Below are positions 21,183 through 32,426 of a stretch of DNA of 64,000 nt, piece by piece. This DNA comes from Nematopogon swammerdamellus. Lineage: Eukaryota > Arthropoda > Insecta > Lepidoptera > Adelidae. How positions within the stretch are numbered: position 1 is the first letter of the stretch; each line of letters starts with the position of its first letter. The stretch is taken from positions 3,841,761 through 3,905,760 of the forward strand of contig OX336351.1 of NCBI GenBank assembly GCA_946902875.1, written 5' to 3'. The translations under genes were made by a program, and so were the position numbers. The notes under the pieces are model-generated. The model was not told the origin of the DNA and did no database searches. It was given only the letters and a program-made list of their open reading frames with translations.

Positions 21183-21585
21183 TCGATAGCTCAGTGGTGC
21201 AGACAGTCGACATTGCTATTGATTGTTAAGCAACGCTGGGCGCGGTCAGTACTTGGATGGGTGACCGCTCGACCGTTGGAGGCTGACCGTGGTTCGGATT
21301 CCACGTAAAACTGTAGGTCCCTTCCTTTCTTACCTTACTCGGTGGTAGGGTTCAACCCGCCCGGGTTAATACCATCGCACACAACGAAACGTCGGTCGAA
21401 ACGGCTATGTAAATAGTTTGTGTTTTCCGTCCAGTCAGTGTAGTCGGCACGATCGAAGGGAAGCACTGACCACGGGCGTAGCCAGGGGGGAATTTTGGGG
21501 GTTACACCACCCCCCCCCCCCCCCCCCCCCCCCCCGGCGTGATGTAGGTGATGTAGCCAACCGTGTCAGTTTCCATAAAAAAAAA
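21183..21585 (+). mobile_element. tRNA-headed SINE type I with a C-rich insertion
   Basis: A tRNA-like head (ATAGCTCAGTGGTGCAGAC, GGTTCGGATTCCACG), the type I body and a CCATAAAAAAAA end. A foreign stretch with GGGCGTAGCCAGGGGGG and a run of about 30 C replaces part of the body at about 21472-21535. Confidence 0.75.
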
Positions 21586-21989
21586 CTGCTTTCCAACCCT
21601 TATAAAATCCTTGCTCGCGTGATCGTCCGTTAACTACCCGCCGCCGTACACTTTTCCCCTTCGTCTGCGTCTCTTTCGAAGCTACCCGCACGGCGAGCAA
21701 ATTAATCATGTCATGGGTAGCGGAATGTCGGTAGGAGCAGGGATGCGCTAAGCACACAGTGTTATATTCGTAGTTCCAATAGCAAAATTATGCCCATTCC
21801 ATCTTAGTTAAGATATGTTGTCTTAATTTCATGGCTATATTATAATCTCACTCAATCACATTCGCTACCAACACCAACTACAAAACAGTTATCTGAGAAA
21901 TATTTGGCCCGGGTCATCTGTATAATTTATATTATCTCGTGCACTTGAACGGACCGCACGAACTTGTTGCATCACATAACTTAGTACCT

Positions 21990-22225
21990 AGCTGTTCTTC
22001 GCGTGTGCGACACGTCTTCAATTCGAATGGCAGAGCCCGTTGTTTCGTGAGTAATATTTTTTTATGGTACATGATTTTTGGGATTCTGTATCCGGTACGT
22101 ACGGGAACCTATTTCTAAACCTACGCCGCGCCGGGCCTTCTGTCTGTCTGGCCGTCTGTCCGAGAGTTATATATATCTCTTGAATGAACCGTAATAGGTA
22201 GCCCGTTGAAATTTTCACAGAATAT
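21990..22225. repeat. dispersed repeat fragment
   Basis: GAACCGTAATAGGTAGCCC and TTTTCACAGAATATGTGTT are shared with about 24420-24580 and, reversed, 54700-54850. Copies of one unnamed dispersed family. Confidence 0.5.
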
Positions 22226-22229
22226 GTGT

Positions 22230-22620
22230 TATTCATAAGCCATTTAGCGTGATAGTACGTAGCCTATAGTTGATGGAAAGAATCAAGCTATCCGTAGATT
22301 TTTTTTTTATTAAAATAGCTTCAGTGGTTCTCGAGTTATAAGCGGACAGACAGACAGACAGAAAGCAAACGTTGGATTTTATTAAAGAATAGCTGTGCCC
22401 GCGGCTCCGCCCGCTCTCATATTTGACTTCTCTGCTAACCTCATAAGCCATTTAGCCTGATAGTAAGTAGCCTATAGTTGATGGGAAGAATCAAGCTATC
22501 CGTAGATTTTTTTTTTATTAAAATCGGTTCAGTGGTTCTCGAGTTATAAGCGGACAGACAGACAGACATACATACATACATACAGACAGAAAGCAGACGT
22601 TGAATTTTATTAAAGGTAAG
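22230..22620 (+). repeat. two tandem copies of the GCCCGCGGCTCCGCCCGC repeat
   Basis: Two head-to-tail copies (about 22230-22388 and 22389-22620). Each has GTAGCCTATAGTTGATGG, CGTAGATTTTTTTTTTATTA and CAGTGGTTCTCGAGTTATAA followed by a GACA run. An inverted copy lies at 22830-23045. Confidence 0.65.
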
Positions 22621-22829
22621 GATAAGGAAATGATAACTGCAAGATACCTAACTGGTGACTTCACATCATAAAATATTTATGTTATAGAGTGTACTTTTGC
22701 GCTTGAAAAGCGTAGTTCCTGTAGAGCGAATAAAAGCGAGACTTTTTGTACACAATAGTTCCTCTCCTGCGTCAAAAAGAATAACCCCGAAAAAGTTCCG
22801 GTAAAAGCAGTTCCTGTAGAGCGAATCCT

Positions 22830-23045
22830 TTATCCTTTACCTTTAATAAAATCCAACGTCTGCTTTCTGTTTGTCTGTCTGTCTGTCCGCTTATAACTCG
22901 AGAACCGCTGAACCGATTTTAATAAAAAAAATCTACGGATAGCTTGATTCTTCCCATCAACTATAGGCTACTTAATATCACGCTAAATGGCTTATGAGGT
23001 TAGTAGAGAAGTCAAATATGAGAGCGGGCGGAGCCGCGGCCAAAG
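22830..23045 (-). repeat. inverted copy of the GCCCGCGGCTCCGCCCGC repeat
   Basis: Reverse-strand copy ending GAGAGCGGGCGGAGCCGCGG, about 50 bp before the acceptor of the first coding exon of amine oxidase B. Confidence 0.65.
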
Positions 23046-23098
23046 CTAATAAATCATAAAAATGTCACATTGACGGTTTTTTTGTTTTCAGTAGCGTA

Positions 23099-26000
23099 AT
23101 GGACGTGATAGTGGTGGGTTGCGGCGCGTCCGGTGCGGCGGCGCTCCGCAAGCTGCACGAGGCGGGGCTGCGTGTACTGGCGCTGGAGGCCGCGGACCGC
23201 ATCGGTGGCAGGATCGACAGCGTTCCGTTCGGAAGCAGCGTCGTGGACCTAGGCGCTCAGTGGTTAGTTGTCAGATAGAATACAGTAGGATCTGGATCTG
23301 TCTAAATCTGCTAACGTGCAGCCTGTCCCCTAAAAAGGGGACCGTTCCGATCCGAAAAACTACCGCCCGATAGCAATCACCTCATCACTCTGCAAAGTGA
23401 TGGAGCGCATCATAGACACTCAATTGATGACATACCTAGAAAGTGAGGACCTTCTAAGCGACCGCCAATATGCATTTCGCCCAAACCGGTCAGCTCGGGT
23501 ATGCGCTCGAAAATCACGGCGAGGGCATGGCTATCGGGTTGGATGTAGCGAAAGCGTTTGATCGGGTCTGGCATAAAACCCTTGTGCTTTCCGACCAGTT
23601 CAGTGTAGCCGGCACGATCAAAGGGGGAAGCACTGACATGGCACCTAGTTCACCCGGTGTTATGGGCTGACATCACGGACGTTGTAGGTGATGTAGCCAA
23701 CCGTGTCAGTTTCCATAAAAAAAAAAACCCTTTCCAAGCTGCCGTCATACGGCCTACCGTCCGGCTTGTGTGACTGGATTGCCGACTTCCTGCATGGTCG
23801 CAATATTAAAGTCTTGATTGACAGTCAGTCAGTGGGGTATTACGCTACCATTTATTATTAGTATTATTTATTTATGGCTTTCGTTTACAGGTGCCACGGA
23901 GAAAAGGACAATGCAGTCTTCGAACTGGTGAAGGATCTCGGATTCCTGGAGCGCCCACAACCGGAGGAGCAAGTATTCCTTCTGTCTGGCGGTAGTGTAC
24001 TGCCGGCAGATGTTGGGAAGAGCATCCTAGATCAATTTAATTCTCTTTTAGACAACGCCGATAAAAAGTCCAAACAGTCAATACCGGAATATTTGAGAAC
24101 TGCGTGAGTACCTTTTTTTTATGGATACTGACACGGTTGGCTATATCACCTACAACATCCGTGATGTCAGCCCATAACACCGGGCGAACTTGGTGCCACG
24201 TCAGTGCTTCCCTTCGGTCATGCCGGCTACACTGAACTGGACGGAAAACACAACTATTTACATAGCCGTTTCGACCGACCTTTCATTCAGTGCGGTGGTA
24301 CTAACCCGGGAGGGTTAAACCTTACCACCTAGTAATATAAGTAGGGAGTCATATCCCTATAGTCGCCTTTTACGACATACACGGGGAGAGATGCAGTGGG
24401 GCTATTTTTTTAAAGTACCTACCTATTTTTTTTTTCGTACCGTACGGGACCCTATTGCTAAGCCTACCGCGTCTGTCCGTCCGGCTGTCCAGACCTTCAA
24501 AGGGCTGTATATTTTTAACAGTAATAGGTAGCCGGTTGACATTTTCACAGAATATGTGTTGTTTATTATGGCAGATATCCTGTGCCGTGTGGGGCCGGTA
24601 CTTAAAAAGAATATCCCCACTGCATATCTCCCCGTGCATGTCGTAAAAGCGCGACTAAGGGATAAGGACAAGATGCCGTGCTAAAGGGCGACAGGCTCGC
24701 CACCTCTCACCTTAGCACGGTACTTCCACCGAGTCATGCAGCAGGTGGGTCTTCGTGCCTTACTTGCTGCTTGATCGATTTAATCTTGTTTGAATACTTT
24801 GCGAAACGTGGTGGGCGGTGTTGTGCTGTAATTGAGTTCTTTTGCAGCACAACACCGATTACTCCGATTGTCGGGATTCAGCGTGTGTGATATGTATGTA
24901 TGTCATCCTAACAAATAATAAAAAAAAACAAAAAGCAAAAAATTAAAAGAGGTCTCCATACAAGAAACATGTTTTTTTTCAACGTGTTTTTTTTTTGCTC
25001 TATCGTAAAAACTGTAATGCGTCAAACTTGGTGTGATTATAGTGCAAGCTCTAAAGTAAAACAGCAAAAAAAATAACCGACAGATAAACGTTAAGCGAGA
25101 CTTAACTGGGTGGTGAAATTCAGACTATAATAAACAATCCATTTGGTATCTATTGTTCTGTGTTGTATGCATGGGTAGCAATATTTTTCTAAACTATTAA
25201 GATTTACTTATATAATTTTTTTCTCTTCATTTTCACAGAGTAATGAGCAGCGATTCCTTGAAGAACCAAGAACTGGTAAGCCCATTGCTGGAATGGTTCG
25301 AACGGTTCAACCACGTCGGCGGCCAAGACAATCCCAAACGATCCAAGTCACTGTACGGATTGGAGGAAGGTTGGCCTTGTGATGGAGAGTTCTTGCTCAA
25401 CTGGAAGGACAAGGGCTACAGAACTGTGCTAGACATATTGTTGGTTAGTACTTACTTTTAATCAGAAACTAATGAAAACTATGGTACGTTCAAATGGAAA
25501 GTAAGAAAATATATATTTACCAGCAGTTAGGCATGTAATGTATACAAAATGTTGTTTAAAATTAGGGCCTTATGCCCCTAAAATTGTTAATTGGACATGC
25601 AGACAGACAGACGGACGGACGAATGTATGTGTATGTTGTGTTGTGTGCGTTTTATAACTGCTCTACCTTCCTTATTATCCTTTTTTTTTCTGTTTACTGT
25701 GATTAGTTATAGGTTAGTTAAGGTTTATTAGCGTATTGCGTACCCGGGCCTGACTTAAATTCAGCGTCCCTCTCATCAGCTCCAGGGCTCGGTGGGGAGG
25801 GACCAAGGCTGTGTCGGGTCCAATTTTTCTTGTCTATTTATTGTTCTATGTGTTATGTAAACAAAACTTATTCATTTTCATTTTCATTTTCAAAAGTGAG
25901 AGTGTTGTGACCTGAAAGAAGATGTAGTGACAAGGATTGAGAAAGGAATGCTTCGGTGGTTCGGCCATTTTGGAAAGTTTTCTATGTAAACCAACATGGG

Positions 26001-29000
26001 CATATGGGTGTCTGTGCTGAGGGACCAATGGTGCAGTCGACAGAGCCAAAATCAACTCTCCTCGCGAAGCCACGCTCAGTTAGGCGGCCATGACAGCAGA
26101 TTTGCGCACTGAGGCTGTCTAGCCTGTTAATACGATGTTTGAATATCCCAAGTAAGGATTCGGGGAACACACAAGTGTCGCTACAGACCCATTTTTTTTG
26201 TTTTTTGGAAACTGACATGGTTGGCTACATCACCTACAAAATCCGTGATGTCAGCCCATAACACCGGGTGAATTGGTGCCACGTCAGTGCTTCCCTTCGG
26301 TCGTGCCGGCTACACTGAACTGGACGGAAAACACAAACTATTTACATAGCCGTTTCGACCGACCTTTCATTCAGTGCGTTGGTATCAAACCAGGCGGGTA
26401 AAACCCTACCACCTAGTGATATAAGAAGGGAGTCATATCCCTTAGTCGCCTTTTACGACATACACGGGGAGAGATGCAGTGGGGCTATTCTTTTAAAGTA
26501 CCGGCCCCACACGGTACAGATCTTTATATCCCATACTCCTAGTACCTAGCCCAGATCATACATGTGCCCAAAAGGGTCAAGTGTGCATCCAAAACCGACG
26601 AGCGTACAAAAACATTGAGTATTGTGTGTAAGGATTGCGGCACTTGGCGATCTATTGCCTCTGTCTAGCTCATCTGGCATTGCGAAATAAGATGTGACTT
26701 CATAAACCTTATTAATTACTTGCAGAATAGCCATCGAAATCCTCAAGACAAGATACCGGTTGATATTCTTCTGAACAAAGAGGTGGAGACCATCAAGTGG
26801 AAAAGAATTAAGGATAAGGCAGATCCCACGAACCCGCTCGTTCAGCTCAAATGCACTGACGGCAGTTTTTACGAAGCTAAATGCGTTATAGTCACAGTTT
26901 CCATTGGTGTCTTACAAGAGAGGTTCGTTTTTTCGGTCGCCCTCCGGCCTCATCCTCAAATGGAGTTCTTCAATCACAGACATCGCACAAGCCCACGCAG
27001 CTCGGCTTTCGAGACTCATCATCGCTCAACAACAACAAGCCTTTTCCTGTCTGTCAAAATAATATTCCAATATTGGCTTCAGTCTGTCCATAATTTGTTC
27101 TTAAAGTTTGGACTTTAACTGTTGATCTTGCTTCAAAGATAATTTCATCTCGTAAAGTTGAACTAAACTGTTATCTTGCTTCAAAGAGAATTTCATCTCT
27201 TAAATTTGGACTAAACTGATCTTGCTTCAAAGAGAATAAACAAGAAATGGCCGCTGACTGATGATCAAATCCAACTTAACTGCTCATCCTTTAATAACGA
27301 CAGCGTGAATTAAATAACCTAGGTATAACCTAGGAGACAAGTCAGACTGAATTAGGGAACCTAGCTAAAAACTGACCGAGCTGTCTTTGAGTTACAATAA
27401 GTAAGCAAACCGACAGACATAGCAGTGTTATATTTTGCCCAAGAACTCACAAAACTATCCACCATTGAAGAATGACCGCAAATGTATCTTTATATCAACT
27501 TTATATCCCTGTTTTTGTAACTGTGCACTTCGAGCTGTCAAAGTCGTTAGGTTGGCAGGACTGAATTCATCCTCCGCTTACTTCCTCACCTCTCCGTCGA
27601 CGCCTATCAGTACACACACACGCACAGCAAGGGCGTTTACTGATAGGCGTCGGCGGAGAGGTGAGGAATAAGCGGGGGGTGGATTCAGTCCTGCCAACCT
27701 AACGACTTTGACAGCTCGAAGTGCACAGTTAAAAAAATTCGGATACTTGTTTATTATTGCAGGCACGCCCAAATGTTCACACCGGCACTGCCAGAGGACA
27801 AAATAAATGCCATCAAGAACCTACAGCTCTGCATTCTAAACAAAATATACGTACGTTTCAACCAACCCTGGTGGCCGAAATCACCCTGCAATTACTCCAT
27901 AATTTGGAGACCTGAAGATAAAGCTAAGTTGTCTGAAGAATTCTGGTGGGTGACCGAAGTGTATGGTTTCACGACGGTGGAACACCAGCCGAATTTACTG
28001 TGCATTTGGATCTATGGAGAAGGCGCAAAAGCTATGGAAGAAGCGAGCTTGCAAGCGGTCCGAGCTGGTGTTTTGAAAATTTTGGAGATCTTCTTTAAGA
28101 ATTACGACGTTTCGCAAATAGAAGATGTTAAGAGGTAAGCCTTAACTTACTAGGTGGAAGTCGGCACGACCGAAGGGTAGCACTGACATGGCACCTAGTT
28201 CACCAAGGTGTTATGGGCTGACATCACGGATGTAGTAGGTGATTGTACCGTGTGGGGCCGGTACATTAAAAGAATAGCCCCACTGCATCTCTCCCCGTGT
28301 ATGTCGTAAAAGGCGACTAAGGGATGTGACTCCCTTCTTATATTACTAGGTTGTAGGGTTTAACCCGCCCGGGTTGATACCACCGTACCGAATAAAAGGT
28401 CGGTCGAAACGGCTATGTAAATAGTTCGTGTTTTCGGTCCAGTTCAGTGTAATCGGCATGACCGAAGGGAAGCACTGACGTGGCACCAAGTTTACCCGGT
28501 GTTATGGGCTGCCATCACGGATGTTGTAGGTGATGTAGCCAACCGTGTCAGTGTCCATAAAAAAAAAGGTGTTGAAGCCAACCATCCGTTTTCATAAAAA
28601 AAAATTACAGACGGTGTAGGTTCCTGTTAGGATCCCGTATGGTACGGAACTTCCTCTGTGTACGAAACCACAGAGCATTAAATGCGCGCGCCCCTCCTAG
28701 AGGCGCCCTGAGCGCGATTTCTCCACAACGCCGTTGAAGCCTGTGGGCGTGACCTATGACTTACATATGTGTGTTGTGCGTGTGCATTTGTTTTGTGCGT
28801 GTGCCTAACTTGCTCCTCTTTGTGTGTAGTGTAGATACTAGCATACACACACACATATCGCTTAGGGCGTCTCTAGTAGGGGGCGCGCGCGGTAGGTATT
28901 TGATGCTCTGTGGTACGAAACACTAAAAACCAACAGATTTATAATCTCATCTTTATTGATTTGAAGGTATATCAGCCAGGCTTGCCTGTCTAAAATGAGT

Positions 29001-29257
29001 GAATAATGTGTAATTTCAGATCGCAATGGGCCAGCAACCCGCTAGTCCGCGGCGCCTACTCGTACCGTTGTGTGGACACAGAGCTCCTCGGGGGGAGTGC
29101 TGCGGTACTCAGCGAACCGCTCTACCACGGCAGGAGCGTGCCGACTGTTTGTTTCGCCGGCGAGGCCACCTCGCATCATCACCACGGCGCGGTGCACGGG
29201 GCAGTGGAGGCGGGCTTTAGAGAGGCGCAGAGAATCATCGACAGTATAAAGAAATAA
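23099..29257 (+). CDS. flavin-containing amine oxidase (polyamine/spermine oxidase-like), copy B, six coding exons
   Basis: Coding exons by eye: 23099-23262, 23891-24103, 25239-25443, 26726-26922, 27763-28134, 29020-29257 (stop TAA). The joined frame is open, 462 aa. A 3' splice site (AG 23090-23091) precedes the ATG, so a 5' UTR exon lies upstream. Seen: FAD motif GCGASG (7-12), Glu30, GGR (36-38), the family's W-x-H-G motif intact at 55-58, a lysine at 287 in LNKIYVRF (active-site lysine position) and FAGEAT (429-434). By family knowledge an FAD-dependent oxidase of polyamines or related amines; the exact substrate is unknown. Exon phases are identical to copy A and exon sizes are close, so the pair is a tandem duplication. 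Introns carry SINEs, a split LINE, a long foldback (intron 4) and a MITE (intron 5). Confidence 0.92.
23322..23850 (+). mobile_element. LINE reverse transcriptase fragment split by a SINE
   Basis: Encodes the start of an RT domain (PKNYRPIAI-like, SSLCKVMERIID, FRPNRS-like, DVAKAFDRVWH) with a small frameshift near 23490, then after the SINE continues LPSYGLPSGLCDWIADFL. The first part stops at CTTTCC (about 23588) and resumes at the second CTTTCC (about 23733). Intron 1 of copy B. Confidence 0.7.
23595..23732 (+). mobile_element. SINE type I 3' fragment inserted in the LINE
   Basis: The type I body from GACCAGTTCAGTGTAGCC to CCATAAAAAAAAAA. CTTTCC on both sides is the likely target duplication, and removing the SINE restores the LINE frame. 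Confidence 0.75.
24112..24420 (-). mobile_element. SINE, GTGTGGGGCC head with body type I
   Basis: Left poly-T, reverse type I body, then CGCCTTTTACGACATACACG and GGAGAGATGCAGTGGGGC. It starts within 10 bp of the exon 2 donor of amine oxidase B. A fragment of the 21990-22225 repeat follows at 24420-24580. Confidence 0.75.
24588..24900 (+). mobile_element. SINE-like, GTGTGGGGCC head with body type II
   Basis: GCCGTGTGGGGCCGGTAC, CGTGCATGTCGTAAAAGC, ACCTCTCACCTTAGCACGG, GCAGCACAACACCGATTACT and a TATGTATGTATG tail. Intron 2 of copy B. Confidence 0.75.
25990..26200 (-). mobile_element. LINE C-terminal remnant
   Basis: The minus strand reads FPESLLGIFKHRINRLDSL-like, then a short tail. It is related to remnants at about 2405-2530 and 62230-62400. 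Intron 3 of copy B. Confidence 0.45.
26199..26522 (-). mobile_element. SINE, GTGTGGGGCC head with body type I
   Basis: Full reverse copy from TTTTTTGGAAACTGACATGG to GGCCCCACACGGTAC. Intron 3 of copy B. Confidence 0.8.
27519..27730. repeat. long foldback (93-94-bp inverted repeat)
   Basis: Left arm 27519-27612 and right arm 27638-27730 are near-exact complements (starting AACTGTGCACTTCGAGCTGT) around a 25-bp spacer with a CACACACA run. It lies 32 bp before exon 5 of amine oxidase B. It may be a foldback MITE. Confidence 0.9.
28150..28568 (+). mobile_element. SINE type I, fragment plus full GTGTGGGG-headed copy
   Basis: A partial body (28150-28243) is followed directly by a full copy beginning TACCGTGTGGGGCCGGTAC and ending CCATAAAAAAAA. 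Intron 5 of copy B. Confidence 0.8.
28669..28912. mobile_element. MITE with 9-bp target duplication
   Basis: 244 bp. Terminal inverted repeats start CACAGAGCAT and continue with GC-rich complements for about 50 bp. Flanked by GTACGAAAC on both sides (28660-28668, 28913-28921). A 9-bp duplication suggests a Mutator-like origin. Intron 5 of copy B. Confidence 0.85.
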
Positions 29258-29549
29258 ATTGAGAGATTAGGTTAGGTCAAAAAGACAACAAGTTTTTTCT
29301 TTCTTTAAAACATTTTTTTTACAGAATCTGGCATAAAATTGTAACAATTAGTCAGGAATCAGGATTGCAGATACAATATAATTTATTCTATTTGACATAG
29401 CGTAAAACATTTTTGAAGCAGCGTACAAACAGTTTACGACATCTTTAAAGGGTGAAATATGTTTCAAATTTACCAACCCTGTCATTTGATCGTTACCATA
29501 TTATGGTTACGAACCGGTGGACCAAGTTTGGATGCTGCATAGCATTCTG

Positions 29550-29866
29550 CTAGAACGATAAAAAAGGTATGGGACCCCGAACCCTATCCTCGCCAGCGTA
29601 ACACGATATAAGTAAAAGCATACTTGTTTCATTGGACGGTCGCGCGCTGGACCATCAGTCTGTCATTGGCCGCGTTCGCAAAAACCTGTTTAAAATGCCC
29701 GCATTCTCTGTGTTTACGTGTAAAAACACTACAGCCAAGTTTAGTGTGCATAATAGTGGAATATCTTATCATCGGTAAGTACACTCCACTCCCCGCAACT
29801 CGGCGACGCTAGTTCTCATACAAGCATTTGACAGTCCAGCGTCCACACTTTTTTTTATCGTTCTAG
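29550..29866. mobile_element. MITE with 8-bp target duplication
   Basis: 317 bp. The inverted ends CTAGAACGATAAAAAA face each other and are flanked by GCATTCTG (29542-29549, 29867-29874). An 8-bp duplication fits hAT or P superfamily. It lies just downstream of amine oxidase B. Confidence 0.85.
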
Positions 29867-29874
29867 GCATTCTG

Positions 29875-31136
29875 TGTAGCTCTCTTGCAAGAACTGTATT
29901 GAAATTTTGTGCTATATTTCAACTTGATACAATTAACCATTACAATTGACTCACACCATTAGGTTACATCTTAACTTGTTATTTGTTATTCCTTATGCAC
30001 TACGTAATTTACTCTCAATGAACTGTCGAGAGGTTATAAAATTCTTTAAAACTTCTCTTACTGAATAGTATTTTTTTTATCTCTCAATGTAAAGTCACCA
30101 TGGGGCTTACATAACTACGTCTAAAGCACCAAACTCAAATTAAGAATAAAAGATAAATAACCTTTTTTTGAAATCGGTAAAAAAAGGTTACGTCATCCAT
30201 CACATCACCTATTTGAGGTATAGAACCTAAATAAAATCTAAGAACTACGAAAGTATTAGTAAACTGTGCAATATTCCAGGCTCGAGCAAAACAGACCTTT
30301 GTTCAGAAAGCGGCAGCTTAAGGCGCAAATAAGACTCAAAAGGTCAACTTTAAACAAAATTGTTGAGCTATTGGTAAAGATAAAAAATATGTAAAAAATA
30401 TACGTTATGTATTGGTCGTTAATTAACAAACATAGCTAAAAAAAATCTATTTTACTACTTTGGAAAGGTGTTAAATAAATCTCCAAATAATAACGAAAAG
30501 TACGAAAATTGTACTTTCAAGTTAAATTATCTTAAGCATACATTTTTTCAATACAAAACCCTCATAGAAATATAGATAATATTTTTCCCTACAATCGTAG
30601 CGAAAGAAATATTTTTATCCATCTTTCCAACATGTGAAATTTAATAAATAGTGTGATTTTCGTGCAAACGTTCACCGTCGGCGCGACGTATCAGCCACCG
30701 CCCGAGTAGAATGAATCTCGCACCTATTTACATCTGCATACGGTTCGTGTTTCAATCAGTGCTCGGGTAGCACGGTTTGAGTCTTATTTCCCCCTTAAGC
30801 ACACAAATGCATACTAGGGTCTGTGTCTCAACGCTAGTGGTTAAGGACCAACGTTGTGTCACAGATATTGTATGGGGAATCTGCCACCTTCTAACACTAA
30901 GTAGAAGTTTACCTCTTGTTTTCTAATAATCAAGTATATATTTACGTAATGGACTCATAGATGCCGCACATGGTATAGGCGGAGCATCATTCGAACAAAA
31001 ATTAAGGTTACTAAGTAAAACATTTTTTTTTATAAAAAATTTAACCCAATAAAAAATTTTGTATAATAAAAATAATTAAAGTGAGAATTAAGTGCACTCG
31101 ACACACAAAGTACACGCATCATCTTAACGCTGTTAA
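29875..31136. other. AT-rich intergenic stretch
   Basis: No gene, RNA or clear element recognised on either strand. Only short frames and A/T runs. Confidence 0.45.
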
Positions 31137-31381
31137 GGCTCAATCCACACTGGGACGGCAGCGGCCGGCGGCGGCCGGCGCGGCAGGCTCGCGTCGCCGC
31201 GCGTGGCCGCCCGCTAGAGTCGAGTAGGTGAGTAGAGCGGGGAGAGCGGGGCGGCGCGGCCGCTCGATCTTTTCGAACTTTTCAAGCGATATTGGTCTTT
31301 TTAAGTATGTAGATAAAGTTTAAAATTATTTCACAACGAAAGTGCGCGCCGCGCCGCTGCCGTCCCAGTGTGGATTGAGCC
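31137..31381. mobile_element. PIF/Harbinger-type MITE
   Basis: 245 bp. Inverted ends GGCTCAATCCACACTGGGAC run for about 30 bp, with a TAA duplication on both sides (31134-31136, 31382-31384). The interior is GC-rich (GGCGGCGGCCGGCG). Confidence 0.85.
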
Positions 31382-31679
31382 TAAGTGTATACTACACCAA
31401 TGATCAATAATACCACCACCGCCACCGCTCGCCCGCAGCAGCACTGCCTCCGCCCACCGCGTCGCTTTGCCTCCCCTCGCCCGGGTCGTCCATCACGAGA
31501 GCCGCCGTGCTTCTTCTCATCACATACGCACACCCCACCACCCAGCTCCACGCCGTCGTCGGTGCATATCATCGACGACGAAGATGGAGCGTTGACGTCG
31601 GCCGAGCCACAAGAACTACGGCGAGGACGACGTCCACCACCGGCCAGCTTGGGGTCATCGGGACCTTGCGTCTTGTCTA

Positions 31680-32426
31680 GTGCCCCCGCTACCGGTGGTG
31701 CAGTGCAAATTTGAGGCGATGCGCGCGCGAAGAACGAGATATGTGAAAGAGATATGTGCAATACAAGACGAAGTTGTTAAGACCAACAATTACAGGAGAT
31801 TCATTATGAAGGATGGCACCATTGACATCTGCAACGCCTGCCACAAACCTGGCGAATCCCTCAGACATGTAATCTCCGGTTGTTCGCAACTTGCCAACTC
31901 CGAGTATTTGCACAGGCACAACCTAGTAGCCAGGATCATCCATCAGCAACTTGCTTTGAAGTTCAACCTTGTCGGCTCGGAGGTGCCTTACTACAAGTAT
32001 AACCCACAGCCAGTTCTCGAAAATGCTCACATCACGCTCTACTGGGACCGGTCGATTATCACTGATAGGACTATTATGGCTAATAGACCTGACATAGTGA
32101 TAATCGACCGGGAGGCGCGGCGCGCAGCGCTCGTCGACATCACGGTGCCGCATGACGAGAACCTTGTGAAGGCAGAAAAAGACAAGATGTTAAAATACAT
32201 CGATCTGTCTCATGAGGTTACCGACATGTGGCCCGTGGACTCGACGATCGTTATGCCCATTGTCGTGTCTGCGCATGGGCTGATAGCGAAGAGCCTCGAC
32301 CATCATCTCAAGAGGCTCTCGCTAGAGCCACTTGCTTGGATCAAGGGTCAGATGCAGAAGGCGGTCTTGCTTGACATCGTTCGAATTGTCCGGAGGTTTC
32401 TCTCTCTCAGGTCCGACCATCGGTAG
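31680..32426 (+). pseudogene. LINE with restriction-like endonuclease, 3' coding part (R2/R4-Dong type)
   Basis: An open 248-aa frame to TAG 32424-32426. Seen: a Cys/His knuckle (CNACHKPGESLRHVISGC) followed by RPDIVIID, an acidic VDITVP and a downstream K..KMLKY. This matches the CCHC knuckle plus PD-(D/E)xK endonuclease at the C-terminus of site-specific LINEs such as R2, R4 and Dong. The RT domain is missing, so the copy is 5' truncated. The proline-rich frame before it (31385-31680) may be rearranged sequence of the same element. After the stop come about 130 bp of 3' UTR ending in ATAATAATAAC; Dong is known to target TAA repeats. The knuckle and endonuclease motifs look undamaged. Confidence 0.65.

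Noticed and set aside
27435..27772. Paired frames on both strands
   Set aside because: Produced by the long inverted repeat; no coding meaning.
31385..31714. 109-aa proline-rich protein gene
   Set aside because: Low-complexity frame directly before a LINE fragment; the opposite strand is open too, so GC bias explains it.
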